From contig NZ_QUSX01000002.1 in assembly GCF_003933245.1 (NCBI RefSeq), positions 744,001 through 808,000 of the forward strand: a DNA stretch of 64,000 nucleotides, read 5' to 3'. Under the pieces are notes generated by a model, which saw only the letters and a list, made by a program, of their open reading frames with translations, made no database searches and was not told where the DNA came from. This DNA is from Maribacter algicola. GTDB taxonomy: Bacteria; Bacteroidota; Bacteroidia; Flavobacteriales; Flavobacteriaceae. Below, piece after piece: positions 25,536-36,200 of the stretch; positions within the stretch are counted from its first letter, which is position 1; each line of letters begins with the position of its first letter. Made by a program: the position numbers and the translations under genes.

Positions 25536-27500
25536 ATGAATAACTCAAAAACAATTTTAATTACCCTACTTTTTGTTGTGATATCCTTAGGCATTTTTGC
25601 ACAACAAACACCATCCATACTTAAAGACACTGTTTATATATTAGAACTTAATAGAAAAGCGGAAGATCTTAGATACAGGAAATCTGATTCGATACAAATA
25701 CTTGCAACCCAGGCCTTAGAGCTAAGTAAAGAGATCAATTATGAAAAGGGTATCCTGTACGCTACCTACAATCTGGCCAGTCATGAACTATATCAAGGGA
25801 ATAGCACAAAATCTTTGGAAATAAATTCAAAAATTTCAAGGGACCCCAATTTAAACAAGTATCCGGATTTAGGCATCAAGATATATAATGATATTGCTCA
25901 AGCCTACTTCATAAAATCAGAACATCCTAAGGCCTATGAAAATTTCTTGATGGCCAACTATTTGGCTGAACGTACCCAAAACAGTAATGAGCTTGTTAGG
26001 ATAAACAATAATTTAGGGACGATGTTCCTCTTACTTGGCGATTATGACGAATCAATGTTTTACTATGATATCGCTAGGCAATTGATTGTCCAAGAAACGC
26101 CCAACCATATCCAAGGTATCATCCTCTCCAACCTTGGTTATCTAAATATGAGAAAAAATAATTTGGAAAAGGCCAAAGATTATTTACGTCAGGGGCTTGA
26201 ACTTGCAAGAAAAACTAACTTTTCAACAATCATTGCTTTTAATTATTTGACCATGGGCGAAGTATATGGTCTAGGTAAGGAGTATAATGAAGCACTGGAA
26301 TTCTACGGAAAGGCTGAAAAGGAATATCAGTCCAACGGAGATAAAAAAGGTATATCGGATTTATATTTTGGACTCGCTACAGTTCATTTTTCACTTGGGA
26401 ATTACCCAGTTTCCAAAGAATTTGTCCTCAAGAGTATGGATTTTTATAAATCCTTCAAATTAAGGACAGGTTTGGAAAAGTGTTCCCGCCTTCTTTATAA
26501 AATAGCTAAGTATGAAAATGATTTCGATAGCTCCTTAAAATATTTGGAAAGTGCGGAGGCCTATTCGGACTCCATTTCCAAGGAACAGAATAAGACCAAC
26601 ATTGCCATGCTTAAGGCAAAACTGACCTTTGAAGAGGAAAGAAATAAACTTGAAGAAAAAAATCTGGCCACTATAAACAAGCAAAAAAAATATATTGGTT
26701 GGTCTTTGGCCTCACTTGTATTGGCCATCATCATTATTTTTCTAATTCAGAAGTCTAGTAAAAAAAGAAAAAAAATCAACGCAATCCTTGCTGAAAACCA
26801 GCAACAATTACATCAGACCAATCAAACCAAGGATAAATTATTTTCTATTGTGGGACATGACCTAAGGGGGCCTATAATTTCCTTGAAGGGGCTACTCGAT
26901 ATTTCCTTAAACGAAGAAAATGGTGAAACTCAGTTTAAAAAATTTGGACCAAAATTACAGAAGGATCTAGAACATATTCATTTTACTTTGGACAACCTTT
27001 TGAATTGGGGCCAAACACAAATGAAAGGTTCAAGAATTGAACCCATGAACGTTTTGATAAAGAAGGAAATTGATCAAATCACCCAACTTTTTAATGATAA
27101 TTTAAAAAGTAAAAAAATTATATTATCCAATTCACTAAATATAGATTTTTGCGTACTTATGGATTTGAACCATTTCAAAATCGTATTTAGAAATCTGATA
27201 AGCAATGCCATAAAATTTACCCATGAAGGTGGAAAAATATCCATTGAAGGCGAAATTTTTGAGGAACATTTAATTATCCAGGTAAAGGACAGCGGCGTAG
27301 GCATTAGCCCTTACGATATTAAAAAAATTTGGGACTATAAAGAGCATTTATCGACCTTTGGAACAAATGCAGAAAAAGGAACAGGACTGGGCTTAATGCT
27401 TTGTAAGGAAATGGTCGAAAACAATAAGGGGTCCATCAAAGTAGAAAGTGTTATCGATGAAGGTACCACATTCCATATTACTTTACCTCGCTGTACATAA
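25536..27500 (+). CDS. TPR-sensor histidine kinase 1
   Basis: A 654-residue membrane kinase: signal peptide (to about 23, GIFAQ), a periplasmic TPR array (about 35-370), a coiled linker, one membrane helix (about 385-405), then a dimerisation/phosphoacceptor helix with H-box IVGHDLRGP (His441) and a HATPase domain with N-box FRNLISNAIKFT, G1 DSGVGIS and G2 GTGLGL. This architecture is common in Flavobacteriia. No response regulator is encoded nearby, so the partner is elsewhere or the protein signals differently. It is about 35-45% similar by eye to the next gene, and the two look like a tandem duplication. Ligand unknown. Confidence 0.85.
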   Translation: MNNSKTILITLLFVVISLGIFAQQTPSILKDTVYILELNRKAEDLRYRKSDSIQILATQALELSKEINYEKGILYATYNLASHELYQGNSTKSLEINSKISRDPNLNKYPDLGIKIYNDIAQAYFIKSEHPKAYENFLMANYLAERTQNSNELVRINNNLGTMFLLLGDYDESMFYYDIARQLIVQETPNHIQGIILSNLGYLNMRKNNLEKAKDYLRQGLELARKTNFSTIIAFNYLTMGEVYGLGKEYNEALEFYGKAEKEYQSNGDKKGISDLYFGLATVHFSLGNYPVSKEFVLKSMDFYKSFKLRTGLEKCSRLLYKIAKYENDFDSSLKYLESAEAYSDSISKEQNKTNIAMLKAKLTFEEERNKLEEKNLATINKQKKYIGWSLASLVLAIIIIFLIQKSSKKRKKINAILAENQQQLHQTNQTKDKLFSIVGHDLRGPIISLKGLLDISLNEENGETQFKKFGPKLQKDLEHIHFTLDNLLNWGQTQMKGSRIEPMNVLIKKEIDQITQLFNDNLKSKKIILSNSLNIDFCVLMDLNHFKIVFRNLISNAIKFTHEGGKISIEGEIFEEHLIIQVKDSGVGISPYDIKKIWDYKEHLSTFGTNAEKGTGLGLMLCKEMVENNKGSIKVESVIDEGTTFHITLPRCT

Positions 27501-27677
27501 ATACAACTTCAGAGGCATACCTTTATATACCTTCCATTATAGAATAATATTACTTATATAGTTAATTTTACAACTCACTTCGTCGATGAATTACACAAAT
27601 CATGGACAAAACACACAAAAATCAGCAGTTCACAACAATTTTTAAGCCATGTCATAAAGGCATAGTAAATTCACGGT

Positions 27678-29777
27678 TTGTATGAGCAGTTTCAGGTGAT
27701 TCATAAATTAAAAAACTTTATAAACCATATTCCAAAGGCATTCCATAAAATAGGAATGCTATTGTTGTGCCTTCATTCAATGTACGGAACATTTGCACAA
27801 CTATCCTTCAAAGACTCCCTACAAGTTGAAATTTCAAAATTTCAAAACTCCTCCAAAGAGGATACGGAATATATAGATTTATTGTTGGATTTAGGGCTTG
27901 AGCAACGCTATTTCAACCAGGATAGCCTTAAACTCTTATCCGATGAAGGGCTAGAACTAAGTGAGAAAATAAACTATGCCAACGGAATGGCAAATGCATA
28001 TTTTGGCTTGGGCACCTTTTATTCGGATAAAGGAAAATATGATGAATCCCTGAACAACCTTCAAAAAGCCTTGGAAATTAGTATCAAGGAACAGGACGAT
28101 ACCTTGAGATTAATCATACTGAGCAACATAGGTACACAATATGACTACAAAGGCGATTATGATCTTGCCCTAGGAGAATTTCTAAAATGCTTGGAGTTAG
28201 CGGAAGATTTGGATAATCAAGAAATGCTATCCGTCATTAACGAGAACATAGCAAATCTATATGTCACCCAAAAGGATTTTGACGAGGGTATGTTCTATTA
28301 TGAAAAAGTAAAGAAAATCAACGAAAAAATTGGAGACCCGGTAATCATTGCCGAAACCATGAGCAATATGGCTTCTGCCTATGCCGAAATGGGCAAATTG
28401 GAACTGGCCATGTTTACTATAAATAGTGCAATTAAAACTTTTGAAGAAAACAGGATTACGGATTGGTTGGCATACGCCTATCAAGTGAAAGGAAAAGTAT
28501 ACCTAAAACAACAAAAAAATAAATGGGCCCTGTACTGGTATGCACAAAGTGAACTTCTGCACGGGCAATTAGATGATCTTAGGGAAGAAATACAACTTTT
28601 AACAGGTATTGCAGAAGCCCAACTAAACTTAGGGAACGACAGCATTTCCAAAATATATGCCCAACAGGCATATGACTTCTCTAAAAAAATAGATGCTATT
28701 TCTGGTATTGAGGAAGGTGCCAAACTCTTATATAAAATAAACAAGAATAACGGGGACTTCAAAAAGGCCCTGGAGTTCCATGAAATATTTAAAGAAGTTT
28801 CCGGTAAGATTTCAAGGAAGGAAAGTCAGAAGGGACTTACCATGCTCAAAACCAAAATAGACTATGAAAGGCAGAAGGAACAGTTGATAGAGGAAAATGA
28901 GAAAGCCCTGGCCAAGCAGAAAAACTATGTCTATACTACCTTGATTATCCTGGTAATTTTTCTTTTTATAACCCTATTGGTAAAACGAAATGCGAAAATT
29001 CAAAAGAAGTTGAACAAGGAACTTATTCGCAAGCAGGAAGATCTGGAAAGAAAGGAAAAATATTTGCATGATGTCAACCAGACAAAAAACAAACTTTTTT
29101 CCATTATTGGTCACGACCTTCGAGGCCCCATTGGTGCCTTCCAAGGGCTGATTAAATTATTTAAGGAAGGTGAGATGACCAAAGATGAGTTTATTGGTTT
29201 TGTTCCTAAATTGAAATCGGATATTGACAATATAGCGTTTACCCTTAACAATTTACTTTCTTGGGGCCAGACCCAAATGAATGGTGCCATGACCAAACCT
29301 GGCGTAACTTCAATCGAAAGCATAGTAAATGAGAACATCGCGCTTCTCTCGGAGGTCGCAAATAACAAATCCATTAAACTAATCAATCGCATTGAACCTC
29401 AAACACTTACTTGGTGCGATAGTGACCAAATAGATATAGTAATCAGAAATTTGATGAGCAATGCCATTAAATTCACACCTGAAAATGGGATAGTCACTAT
29501 TGGAGCGGTAGAAAAAACGAAACAATGGGAGATTTATGTTCGTGATAACGGTGTGGGGATGAACGAGGAGACATTGTCTAAAATTTTTAACCATTCCGGT
29601 ACTCATTCCACCTATGGTACAAATGATGAAAAAGGAACCGGTCTAGGTCTTTCGCTCTGCAAGGAAATGGTTGAAAAAAACCACGGAATCATCTGGGTGA
29701 ACAGCGCAATCAACAAAGGATCCAGTTTTTATTTCACCATTCCCAAAGCCCAAAAAGAATACAAAAAAACGGCCTAA
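27678..29777 (+). CDS. TPR-sensor histidine kinase 2, paralogue of the preceding gene
   Basis: A 699-residue protein by the TTG start at 27678. A GTG at 27696 is also possible, and the first in-frame ATG (27756) would remove the basic part of the signal peptide, so a non-ATG start is likely. Layout equals that of its neighbour: signal peptide ending YGTFAQ, TPR array, single membrane helix (TTLIILVIFLFITLLV), H-box IIGHDLRGP (His479), N-box IRNLMSNAIKFT, G-boxes DNGVGM and GTGLGLSLCKEMVE. A 177-base spacer separates the two genes. Its last 4 bases overlap the convergent bshB1. Ligand and partner regulator unknown. Confidence 0.82.
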   Translation: MYEQFQVIHKLKNFINHIPKAFHKIGMLLLCLHSMYGTFAQLSFKDSLQVEISKFQNSSKEDTEYIDLLLDLGLEQRYFNQDSLKLLSDEGLELSEKINYANGMANAYFGLGTFYSDKGKYDESLNNLQKALEISIKEQDDTLRLIILSNIGTQYDYKGDYDLALGEFLKCLELAEDLDNQEMLSVINENIANLYVTQKDFDEGMFYYEKVKKINEKIGDPVIIAETMSNMASAYAEMGKLELAMFTINSAIKTFEENRITDWLAYAYQVKGKVYLKQQKNKWALYWYAQSELLHGQLDDLREEIQLLTGIAEAQLNLGNDSISKIYAQQAYDFSKKIDAISGIEEGAKLLYKINKNNGDFKKALEFHEIFKEVSGKISRKESQKGLTMLKTKIDYERQKEQLIEENEKALAKQKNYVYTTLIILVIFLFITLLVKRNAKIQKKLNKELIRKQEDLERKEKYLHDVNQTKNKLFSIIGHDLRGPIGAFQGLIKLFKEGEMTKDEFIGFVPKLKSDIDNIAFTLNNLLSWGQTQMNGAMTKPGVTSIESIVNENIALLSEVANNKSIKLINRIEPQTLTWCDSDQIDIVIRNLMSNAIKFTPENGIVTIGAVEKTKQWEIYVRDNGVGMNEETLSKIFNHSGTHSTYGTNDEKGTGLGLSLCKEMVEKNHGIIWVNSAINKGSSFYFTIPKAQKEYKKTA

Positions 29778-30490
29778 AGCAGGGAATCAAGAGAATCTAC
29801 GGCCATCATACGCTCAACCGTAAAACCTTCGGCATAATCCACCCCGATCAATCTACCCAAATCCTGAGCCCTGTACCGCACACTTTCAATAAAAGTTTTG
29901 CTACTTATGGGTGTTTCCGGCTCTTTACTATTTGGGTCATGGAATTGGGAGGAATACGCTAAAATAGCTTCGGTCTTCTTCTCTATAAATTGGCTTATAT
30001 CCACTGCAAAATCAGGTGTAAGGTTTTTCCATTGAATATAGTGATAAACCAATTTTGGACGCCATTTTTCTTGTTGTTTGCCATCCACCTTGGTCGCTAT
30101 CTTGACAAGTCCACTCAAGAAACATGCATGACTGACCAATTCACTTCCTTTGGCATGGTCTATATGACGATCGTTTACGGCATTGCATAATACAATATTG
30201 GGTTGGTATTTCCTTATCATTTTAATGACTTCCAATTGATGTTTTTCATCGTTCACAAAAAAACCATCTCTAAAACCCAAGTTCTCCCGTACGGCGACCC
30301 CTAAAATATTTTTGGAATTCTCAGCCTCCTTGTCCCTGATTTCGGCAGAACCCCTTGTACCCAGTTCTCCTCTGGTCAAATCTATGATACCTATTTTTTT
30401 TCCTAGGGCTATTTCTTTGGCTATGGTTCCTCCAGCCCCTAATTCTGCATCGTCTGGATGTGCCCCAAATACCAATATATCTAATTTCAT
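29774..30490 (-). CDS. bshB1: Bacillithiol biosynthesis N-acetyl-alpha-D-glucosaminyl malate deacetylase
   Basis: A 238-residue PIG-L (LmbE-like) zinc hydrolase. The metal motif HPDD (His11, Asp13, Asp14) lies in FGAHPDDAELGAGGTI, with LTRGELGTRGS and NDRHIDHAKGSELV following, all diagnostic for BshB1. It deacetylates GlcNAc-malate to GlcN-malate, the second step of bacillithiol synthesis, the low-molecular-weight thiol used by Bacteroidota and Firmicutes instead of glutathione. It sits 27 bases downstream of a transsulfuration-enzyme gene on the same strand, fitting a cysteine/thiol theme. BshA and BshC are not in the window. Confidence 0.93.
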   Translation of the reverse strand: MKLDILVFGAHPDDAELGAGGTIAKEIALGKKIGIIDLTRGELGTRGSAEIRDKEAENSKNILGVAVRENLGFRDGFFVNDEKHQLEVIKMIRKYQPNIVLCNAVNDRHIDHAKGSELVSHACFLSGLVKIATKVDGKQQEKWRPKLVYHYIQWKNLTPDFAVDISQFIEKKTEAILAYSSQFHDPNSKEPETPISSKTFIESVRYRAQDLGRLIGVDYAEGFTVERMMAVDSLDSLL

Positions 30491-30517
30491 TGAAAGGGTT
30501 TTAAAGTTGTTCAGAGA

Positions 30518-31693
30518 TTATATGTTTGCGCTGATCCTATTTTTTACTATTTTCAAGGCACTTTCAATATCGACAATCAAATCTTCCACTTCCTCGATAC
30601 CTACTGAAAAACGGATCAATCCGTCCTTGATGCCTTGTTCTTCCCGTACCTCTGGACTCATTAAGGCATGACTTGTTTTTGTAGGGGACAACACCGTGCT
30701 CTCTACCCCTGCCAGACTCATTGAGGATTTAATCAATTCTAAGGATTTTTGAAAGAGGGAAGCATCCAAATAGGGCTTCAACTCAAAAGAGAGCATTCCC
30801 CCAAAACCTTTCATCTGCCTTTTGGCAAGTTCATGGTCCCTATGGGAAGCCAAGCCTGGATAATAAACAGCATCAATATCATTGTGGGTTTCCAAATATT
30901 TGGCCATTAGTAGGGCATTCTCGTTTTGGGCCCTTACTCTTAGTGCCATGGTCTTGATACTTCGCTCCAATAACCAAACCGTGTAATCACTTAGGCTACC
31001 GCCAAAGTTTTTGGCCAAATGGAATATTCTGTTCATGTGTTCCTGAGTGGAAGCAACGGCGCCAGCACAAATATCCGAATGTCCTCCCATGTATTTTGTG
31101 GCGCTATGGATGACCACATCGATACCAAAGTCGATAGGGTTTTGGTTTACCGGACTTGCAAAGGTATTATCGATCATAGAAACAATGCCATGCCTTTTAG
31201 CGACCGCTGCCACTCCTTCGATATCGGTTATAGTCAGTAAAGGGTTTGATGGCGTTTCAATATAGATGACCTTGGTGTTTTTGTGAATTTTTTCCTCAAA
31301 ATCCTTCGGTTCCCAGCCATGGGTGAAGGAATAAGCTATACCATATTTATCGAACTCTTCGGTTACCAAGTTGTAAGTTCCGCCGTAAAGTGTTTGTTGC
31401 AAAACCACGTGGTCCCCTGCCCTTAGGAATGCCATCAAGGCGGTACTAACCGCTGCCATCCCACTACCAAATATCAAGGCCGCCTCCGCATGTTCCAACG
31501 CGGCAATTTTCTTACAGAGTCCTTCTTGGTTGGGGGTATTAAAATATCGGGGATATCGTTTTACGTCCACGTCGTCAAAAGCGTATGAAGTGCTCATATA
31601 CAATGGGGAAACTGCACCCTTATGTACAGTATCCTCCAATTCGCCCACATGGGTACAAATAGTATTTAAACCTTTTCTTTTATTATCCATCAC
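30518..31693 (-). CDS. Trans-sulfuration PLP enzyme (cystathionine gamma-synthase/lyase type)
   Basis: A 391-residue fold-type I PLP enzyme of the Cys/Met metabolism family. The PLP Schiff-base lysine is Lys200 in IHSATKYMGGHSD, preceded by MIDNTFASPVNQNP. The phosphate-cup motif FGSGMAAVSTAL (74-85) is present. Family members interconvert cysteine, homocysteine and cystathionine. Which direction (MetB, MetC or a cystathionine gamma-lyase) cannot be settled by eye, so no symbol is given. Its position just upstream of bshB1 suggests thiol supply. Start Met-Met-Asp at 31693. Confidence 0.86.
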   Translation of the reverse strand: MMDNKRKGLNTICTHVGELEDTVHKGAVSPLYMSTSYAFDDVDVKRYPRYFNTPNQEGLCKKIAALEHAEAALIFGSGMAAVSTALMAFLRAGDHVVLQQTLYGGTYNLVTEEFDKYGIAYSFTHGWEPKDFEEKIHKNTKVIYIETPSNPLLTITDIEGVAAVAKRHGIVSMIDNTFASPVNQNPIDFGIDVVIHSATKYMGGHSDICAGAVASTQEHMNRIFHLAKNFGGSLSDYTVWLLERSIKTMALRVRAQNENALLMAKYLETHNDIDAVYYPGLASHRDHELAKRQMKGFGGMLSFELKPYLDASLFQKSLELIKSSMSLAGVESTVLSPTKTSHALMSPEVREEQGIKDGLIRFSVGIEEVEDLIVDIESALKIVKNRISANI

Positions 31694-31897
31694 TTAGAAT
31701 TAAATGAATTGCTAAAGTTACGAAATGAACCTGAATCTAAATCGATACAGTTTATTCTCCTACTCAAAATCAAAACTACTCCTTGTAACACTTTAAGCCA
31801 AAACAGGTTATTATACCTTGGTTCGGTTTTTTTAAAATACCTTTCAACTAAGAATAAAATCATCTATTTTTCCAATTATTCTCAACATCAAGCCACT

Positions 31898-33184
31898 ATG
31901 AAATATAAAATACTTCATCTTGTTCTTTTAGGATGCATTATATCAGCCTGTAAAAATACCTTGAGCACTGTTCCTAAAAAATCACCAACAGGATATCAAG
32001 GCCAAGGGGCCAGTCCAATTGTACCTACCGTAAACAAACCGGTACAAAAACAATGGAAAGGCATCTGGTCCTTGGATGACCAAACCTATTTTTCGAACGA
32101 TTTTGATGGTGCCCGATTGAACGGCGTTGCCGAAGATGGCAATGACCATTATACCATTTGGATTACGGCGGAAAACACCCCAATTAATGTAAGCCCATGG
32201 TATTCCTTTAAGGTATGGACGGGTAAGCCTAGGAAAATTACCATCAAATTATCTTATCAGGATTCCAGGAGTAGGTACTATCCCAAAATTAGTGACGATG
32301 GAAAGCATTTTAAGGCCTTGGACAGCGTTAAATTTAAGATTATTAATCCGGGTGAAGGGGATTTTGGAATCAAGGCAGCCCCAGAATTTGTAGAAATAAC
32401 CATAGATATTGATAACGAGCCTGTTTGGATTTCCGCCCAGGAATTATATACGTCCAAAAGGGTACGGGAATGGGTGGATTCCCTTTCGGTCAAATCTTTT
32501 GTTTCAAACCATGAGATTGGAAGAACCCATGAAAATAGGTCCATGCAACTTATAGAAATAAAAGAATACCCAAACACCAAAAAGGCCTTAATGATTATTT
32601 CCAGACAGCATCCCCCAGAAGTGACCGGCTTTTTGGTCATGAAATCCTTTATGGAAACAATTTCCGGGGATACGGAACAAGCCAAGAATTTCAGGAAAAA
32701 ATATGCTGTCTTTGCGGTACCCCTAATGAACCCAGATGGCGTGGACAATGGCCATTGGCGTCATAATATGGGCGGAATCGATTTGAATCGCGATTGGGAG
32801 AATTTTAACCAGCCAGAAACGAAAAGTGTTCGTGACTTTTTAAACAAAAAAAGTGATGAGGGTTATGAATTTGTCTTTGGGGCCGATTTCCATTCCACTT
32901 GGGACGATATCTACTATCCCATTGATAGTACGGTCATCGGGCAAAAGGGTAAGATCGTGTACGACTGGATCGAAAGTATAACAAACCGACTGCCACAAAA
33001 AAATACCAATATAGCTCCATCCGATAAAATTAGGCCCACCATGGTTTCCAGAAACTATTTTTATGTACACCATGGCATGCCGGCCATCGTTTTTGAATTG
33101 GGTGATAATACGCCCAGAGATTTTCTCAAGGAGAAAGGAAAGGTTGCCGCTGAGGAGATAATGCGGTTGTTGTTGGAATACTAG
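31898..33184 (+). CDS. M14-family zinc carboxypeptidase, lipoprotein
   Basis: A 428-residue lipoprotein (start ATG 31898, Cys18 in IISAC). The 63 in-frame codons upstream have no signal character, so they are excluded. An N-terminal beta domain of about 190 residues precedes the peptidase module. The zinc site is visible: HPPE (His and Glu ligands) in SRQHPPEVTG, and the third ligand His in DFHSTWDD. The substrate-binding MNPDGVDNGHWRHNMGGIDLNRDW and the catalytic Glu in FELGDNTP are also present. It should release C-terminal residues from peptides or peptidoglycan-like substrates at the cell envelope. It ends against a heptad repeat. Confidence 0.86.
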   Translation: MKYKILHLVLLGCIISACKNTLSTVPKKSPTGYQGQGASPIVPTVNKPVQKQWKGIWSLDDQTYFSNDFDGARLNGVAEDGNDHYTIWITAENTPINVSPWYSFKVWTGKPRKITIKLSYQDSRSRYYPKISDDGKHFKALDSVKFKIINPGEGDFGIKAAPEFVEITIDIDNEPVWISAQELYTSKRVREWVDSLSVKSFVSNHEIGRTHENRSMQLIEIKEYPNTKKALMIISRQHPPEVTGFLVMKSFMETISGDTEQAKNFRKKYAVFAVPLMNPDGVDNGHWRHNMGGIDLNRDWENFNQPETKSVRDFLNKKSDEGYEFVFGADFHSTWDDIYYPIDSTVIGQKGKIVYDWIESITNRLPQKNTNIAPSDKIRPTMVSRNYFYVHHGMPAIVFELGDNTPRDFLKEKGKVAAEEIMRLLLEY

Positions 33185-33187
33185 GCC

Positions 33188-33215
33188 TTAAGCTTAAAGC
33201 CTAAAGCTTACAGCA
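33188..33215. repeat. Four-copy 7-bp tandem repeat between convergent genes
   Basis: Units TTAAGCT, TAAAGCC, TAAAGCT and TACAGCA (33188-33215) are variants of TAAAGCT. The block starts 4 bases after the M14 stop and ends 11 bases before the ccsBA stop. Such heptamer arrays occur in intergenic spaces of other Bacteroidota. No function is known. Confidence 0.55.
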
Positions 33216-33225
33216 TTTGGCAAAA

Positions 33226-36200
33226 TCAACTCTTCACATAATTCACCCGATACCTCCAATAACTCAATGCTCCCAAAACCAATACGCCTGCAACCGTATA
33301 CCACACAAAAGTTGGCGTGATTACCTGTGCCCCGCTTGCATAACTGTGGAGTCCCACCAAATAAAAATTCACACCAAAATAGGTCATCATAATACTTCCA
33401 AAGGCAACTACACTCATAAAGTTGAAGGTCCATCTTCCTCGTAGGCCAGGTACCAACCGAGTATGTATTACAAAGGCATATACCATGATAGATATCAAGG
33501 CCCACGTTTCCTTGGGGTCCCATCCCCAATAACGGCCCCAACTTTCATTCGCCCATTGCCCCCCCAAAAAGTTGCCAATAGTCAGCATGATCAAACCTAC
33601 CGTTAATGAAATCTCATTGATAATGGTAAGTTCCTTCAAATTGATTTCCATGCGTTCCTTGTTCTTCTTGTTCGTCAACAGAATCAATATAAGGGAAACA
33701 ATACCCAAGATCATTCCAACCGTTAAAGGCCCATAACTTCCAACAATTACTGCCACATGTATCATTAACCAATAGCTATCCAACACGGGAACCAAATTGG
33801 CAATGGAAGGATCGACCCAACTTTGGTGGGCAATCCATAATAACATGGAGGTTACAAATGCGGAAGCCGCAATGGTCATGTCACTTTTTCTTCCAAACAG
33901 CAACCCCATGCCCATAGTTGCCCAAGAGACATACAAAATACTTTCATAGGCATCGCTCCATGGGGCATGACCGGAGATATACCATCTTAAAATCAATCCC
34001 GCGGTATGCCAAATGAAAAACAAATAAATGACTCCTTTGAAAAAGTAGACCCCAATTCTCCAGATGGAACGATCCTTAAAGATTTGAAATACAAGGATGA
34101 AAAAGAATAGGACCCCTACCAGGGCATAGTACTGATAAAGTCTATTGAAAATATTGAGCTTATTATAAATAACTTCGGTATTGATTTTTCTTTCGGAAGG
34201 TAAGACCTCGCTACCATTATTTACCTGATTTTGCTTGAAAGCCGCAAGGAGTCGGTCCGCCTCGCCATAGTCACCTGTCTGCTGCGCCTTATTCAAGGTC
34301 ATCAAATAGTATGGCATGGCATTCTTTACAAAATTGGCATACAGGGAATCCTGGATCTGAATCTGTCCCCCGCGATATTCCACCGCGGAAATCCATTTGT
34401 TGTTTTCATCGTTCAACAAGGGAAAAATTTTCACTATATCCTGGCCTAAAGCCTGATTCAATAGGCTCAATCGGATATTGGCATCCTTAAAATCCTGTTG
34501 AAATTTGTTGGGATTGTTAGTAGCCGTTGCCTCTCTTAAGTACGGCTCCAGTTTATAATTTCCCTCTTTATTGAAAAAATCCGTAGCCTTTACATATTTC
34601 TGACCCAAGGGCACACCAATAATGTTCCTTATGCTATCATTTTGGGCTTTTTTGTCCAAAGCAATGAATTCCGCATTATACCAAACTGCGGGGTTCATGA
34701 TCATGGAAAGAAAAATCTGATCGGAACTATACCCTAAATAGGTGTCCTTTAGGCTCAATTTCCTTAGAAGTTCAGAGGAAAAGGTATTGATCGGTTTCAT
34801 TCTTCCACCTTCATCCTGAATGACCAATTTCCCGAATTTATCCGCATGCTCCTTGGCAACGATAGAAGATGTAATGAGCGAATCTATTTGTTGCTGTGTA
34901 GGTGCTTGGGTATGGTCGTGACCATCGTCCGCAGTGTGCTCCTGGGCTTGTATGGAGGTTGAAAGTCCAATTAGCAAAACGAGGGAAACGAGTATTTTTC
35001 TCTTTTTATCTTTCAATTTGTCCAAGGACTGGGCTAAATCCTTGAATCTGGTCTTACCAAAGAACATGATTCCCATTAATCCTATATACAATAAAAAGTA
35101 GCCTATGTAGGTTATCCATGTTCCCCAAAAGTCATGGTTTACTGAAAGTCTGGTTCCTTTCTCGTCCGGATCAAAACTGGCTTGAAAAAATCGGTACCCT
35201 TTGTGGTCCAAAATGTGGTTCATATAAATATCGTAATCAAAAGGCCTTTCATCCTTTATGGTCACTTTGCTCATAAAAGAGGCGTAGGCGTTTTCCGTTC
35301 CGGGATACTTTTCTGCAATAAAATCGTTGAGCTGTATGGCAAAGGGTAGCTCATAAATCTTAGAACCATAACGCAAAGCGAAATCCAATCCACCCACGTT
35401 AAATTTGTCGCTGAACTGGGTCTGCCCCTTACTTCCCAACACCTTTACTTCCTTGGTTTCACCATTACTCGATACGGAAAGTACAAGCGCATCCATATCA
35501 AATTCCATTTTTTCAGCTTCGGGTATTTCTACAATGCCAAAGGTGCCCTGCACCAAGGAATCAGGGATTACAAATTGCATATTGGCCGTATTGTAGAGCG
35601 AACGCAGTTGTAGTTTTTGTATACTGTCTTGGACCAATTGTCCTTGAAACTGGTCCGCCATACGCATAAAACTCCCTTGAAACGGAGAGGATATGCGGTA
35701 TTCGGGCCCATCGGTAAAAATATTAATAGCACCTTCGGTCTCATTGTTCAAGGAAAACAAAACACCGTGGATGCTCATGACCTTGCCATTCTCCAAAAAA
35801 TGTTCATGACGTTGTCCATCGCCCGCTTCCACAATTTTAAGGAAGGTGTTTCCGGAGGTACCGGGTATCAGCCCTTCCTTGGCACCTTCTATAAAATCCA
35901 CATAGGAAATGGTAAATTCCTGCCCATTAAAATCTCCGGTCCAAGGTAGATTGGATTTTAATGCTTCTGGTGTCACGATCAGATCGTCCTCCAAAGTTTT
36001 TCTACGTGGCTCCCCATTTATTTCCCCTTCCACAAATGCAGTTAAATAGGTCTTATCGGAAAAAAATACATTTTCAGTGGCTCCTTCCCTAATGGGCATC
36101 ATGCCTTCATAGCTGATATATCGGGTCACAAAAGCACCTATGATGATGAGAATCCAGGACAGATGCAGCACAAGAACGGGCCACTTTTCCTTTCTTAATA

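Noticed and set aside
31709..31897. 63-codon N-terminal extension of the M14 peptidase
   Set aside because: The ATG at 31898 opens a clean lipoprotein signal peptide, whereas the extension has no signal character and would bury it.
33194..33541. Overlapping minus- and plus-strand ORFs in the end of ccsBA
   Set aside because: They lie inside the certain CcsBA reading frame, which carries the WGRYWGWDPKETW haem motif, and lack homology-like patterns of their own.
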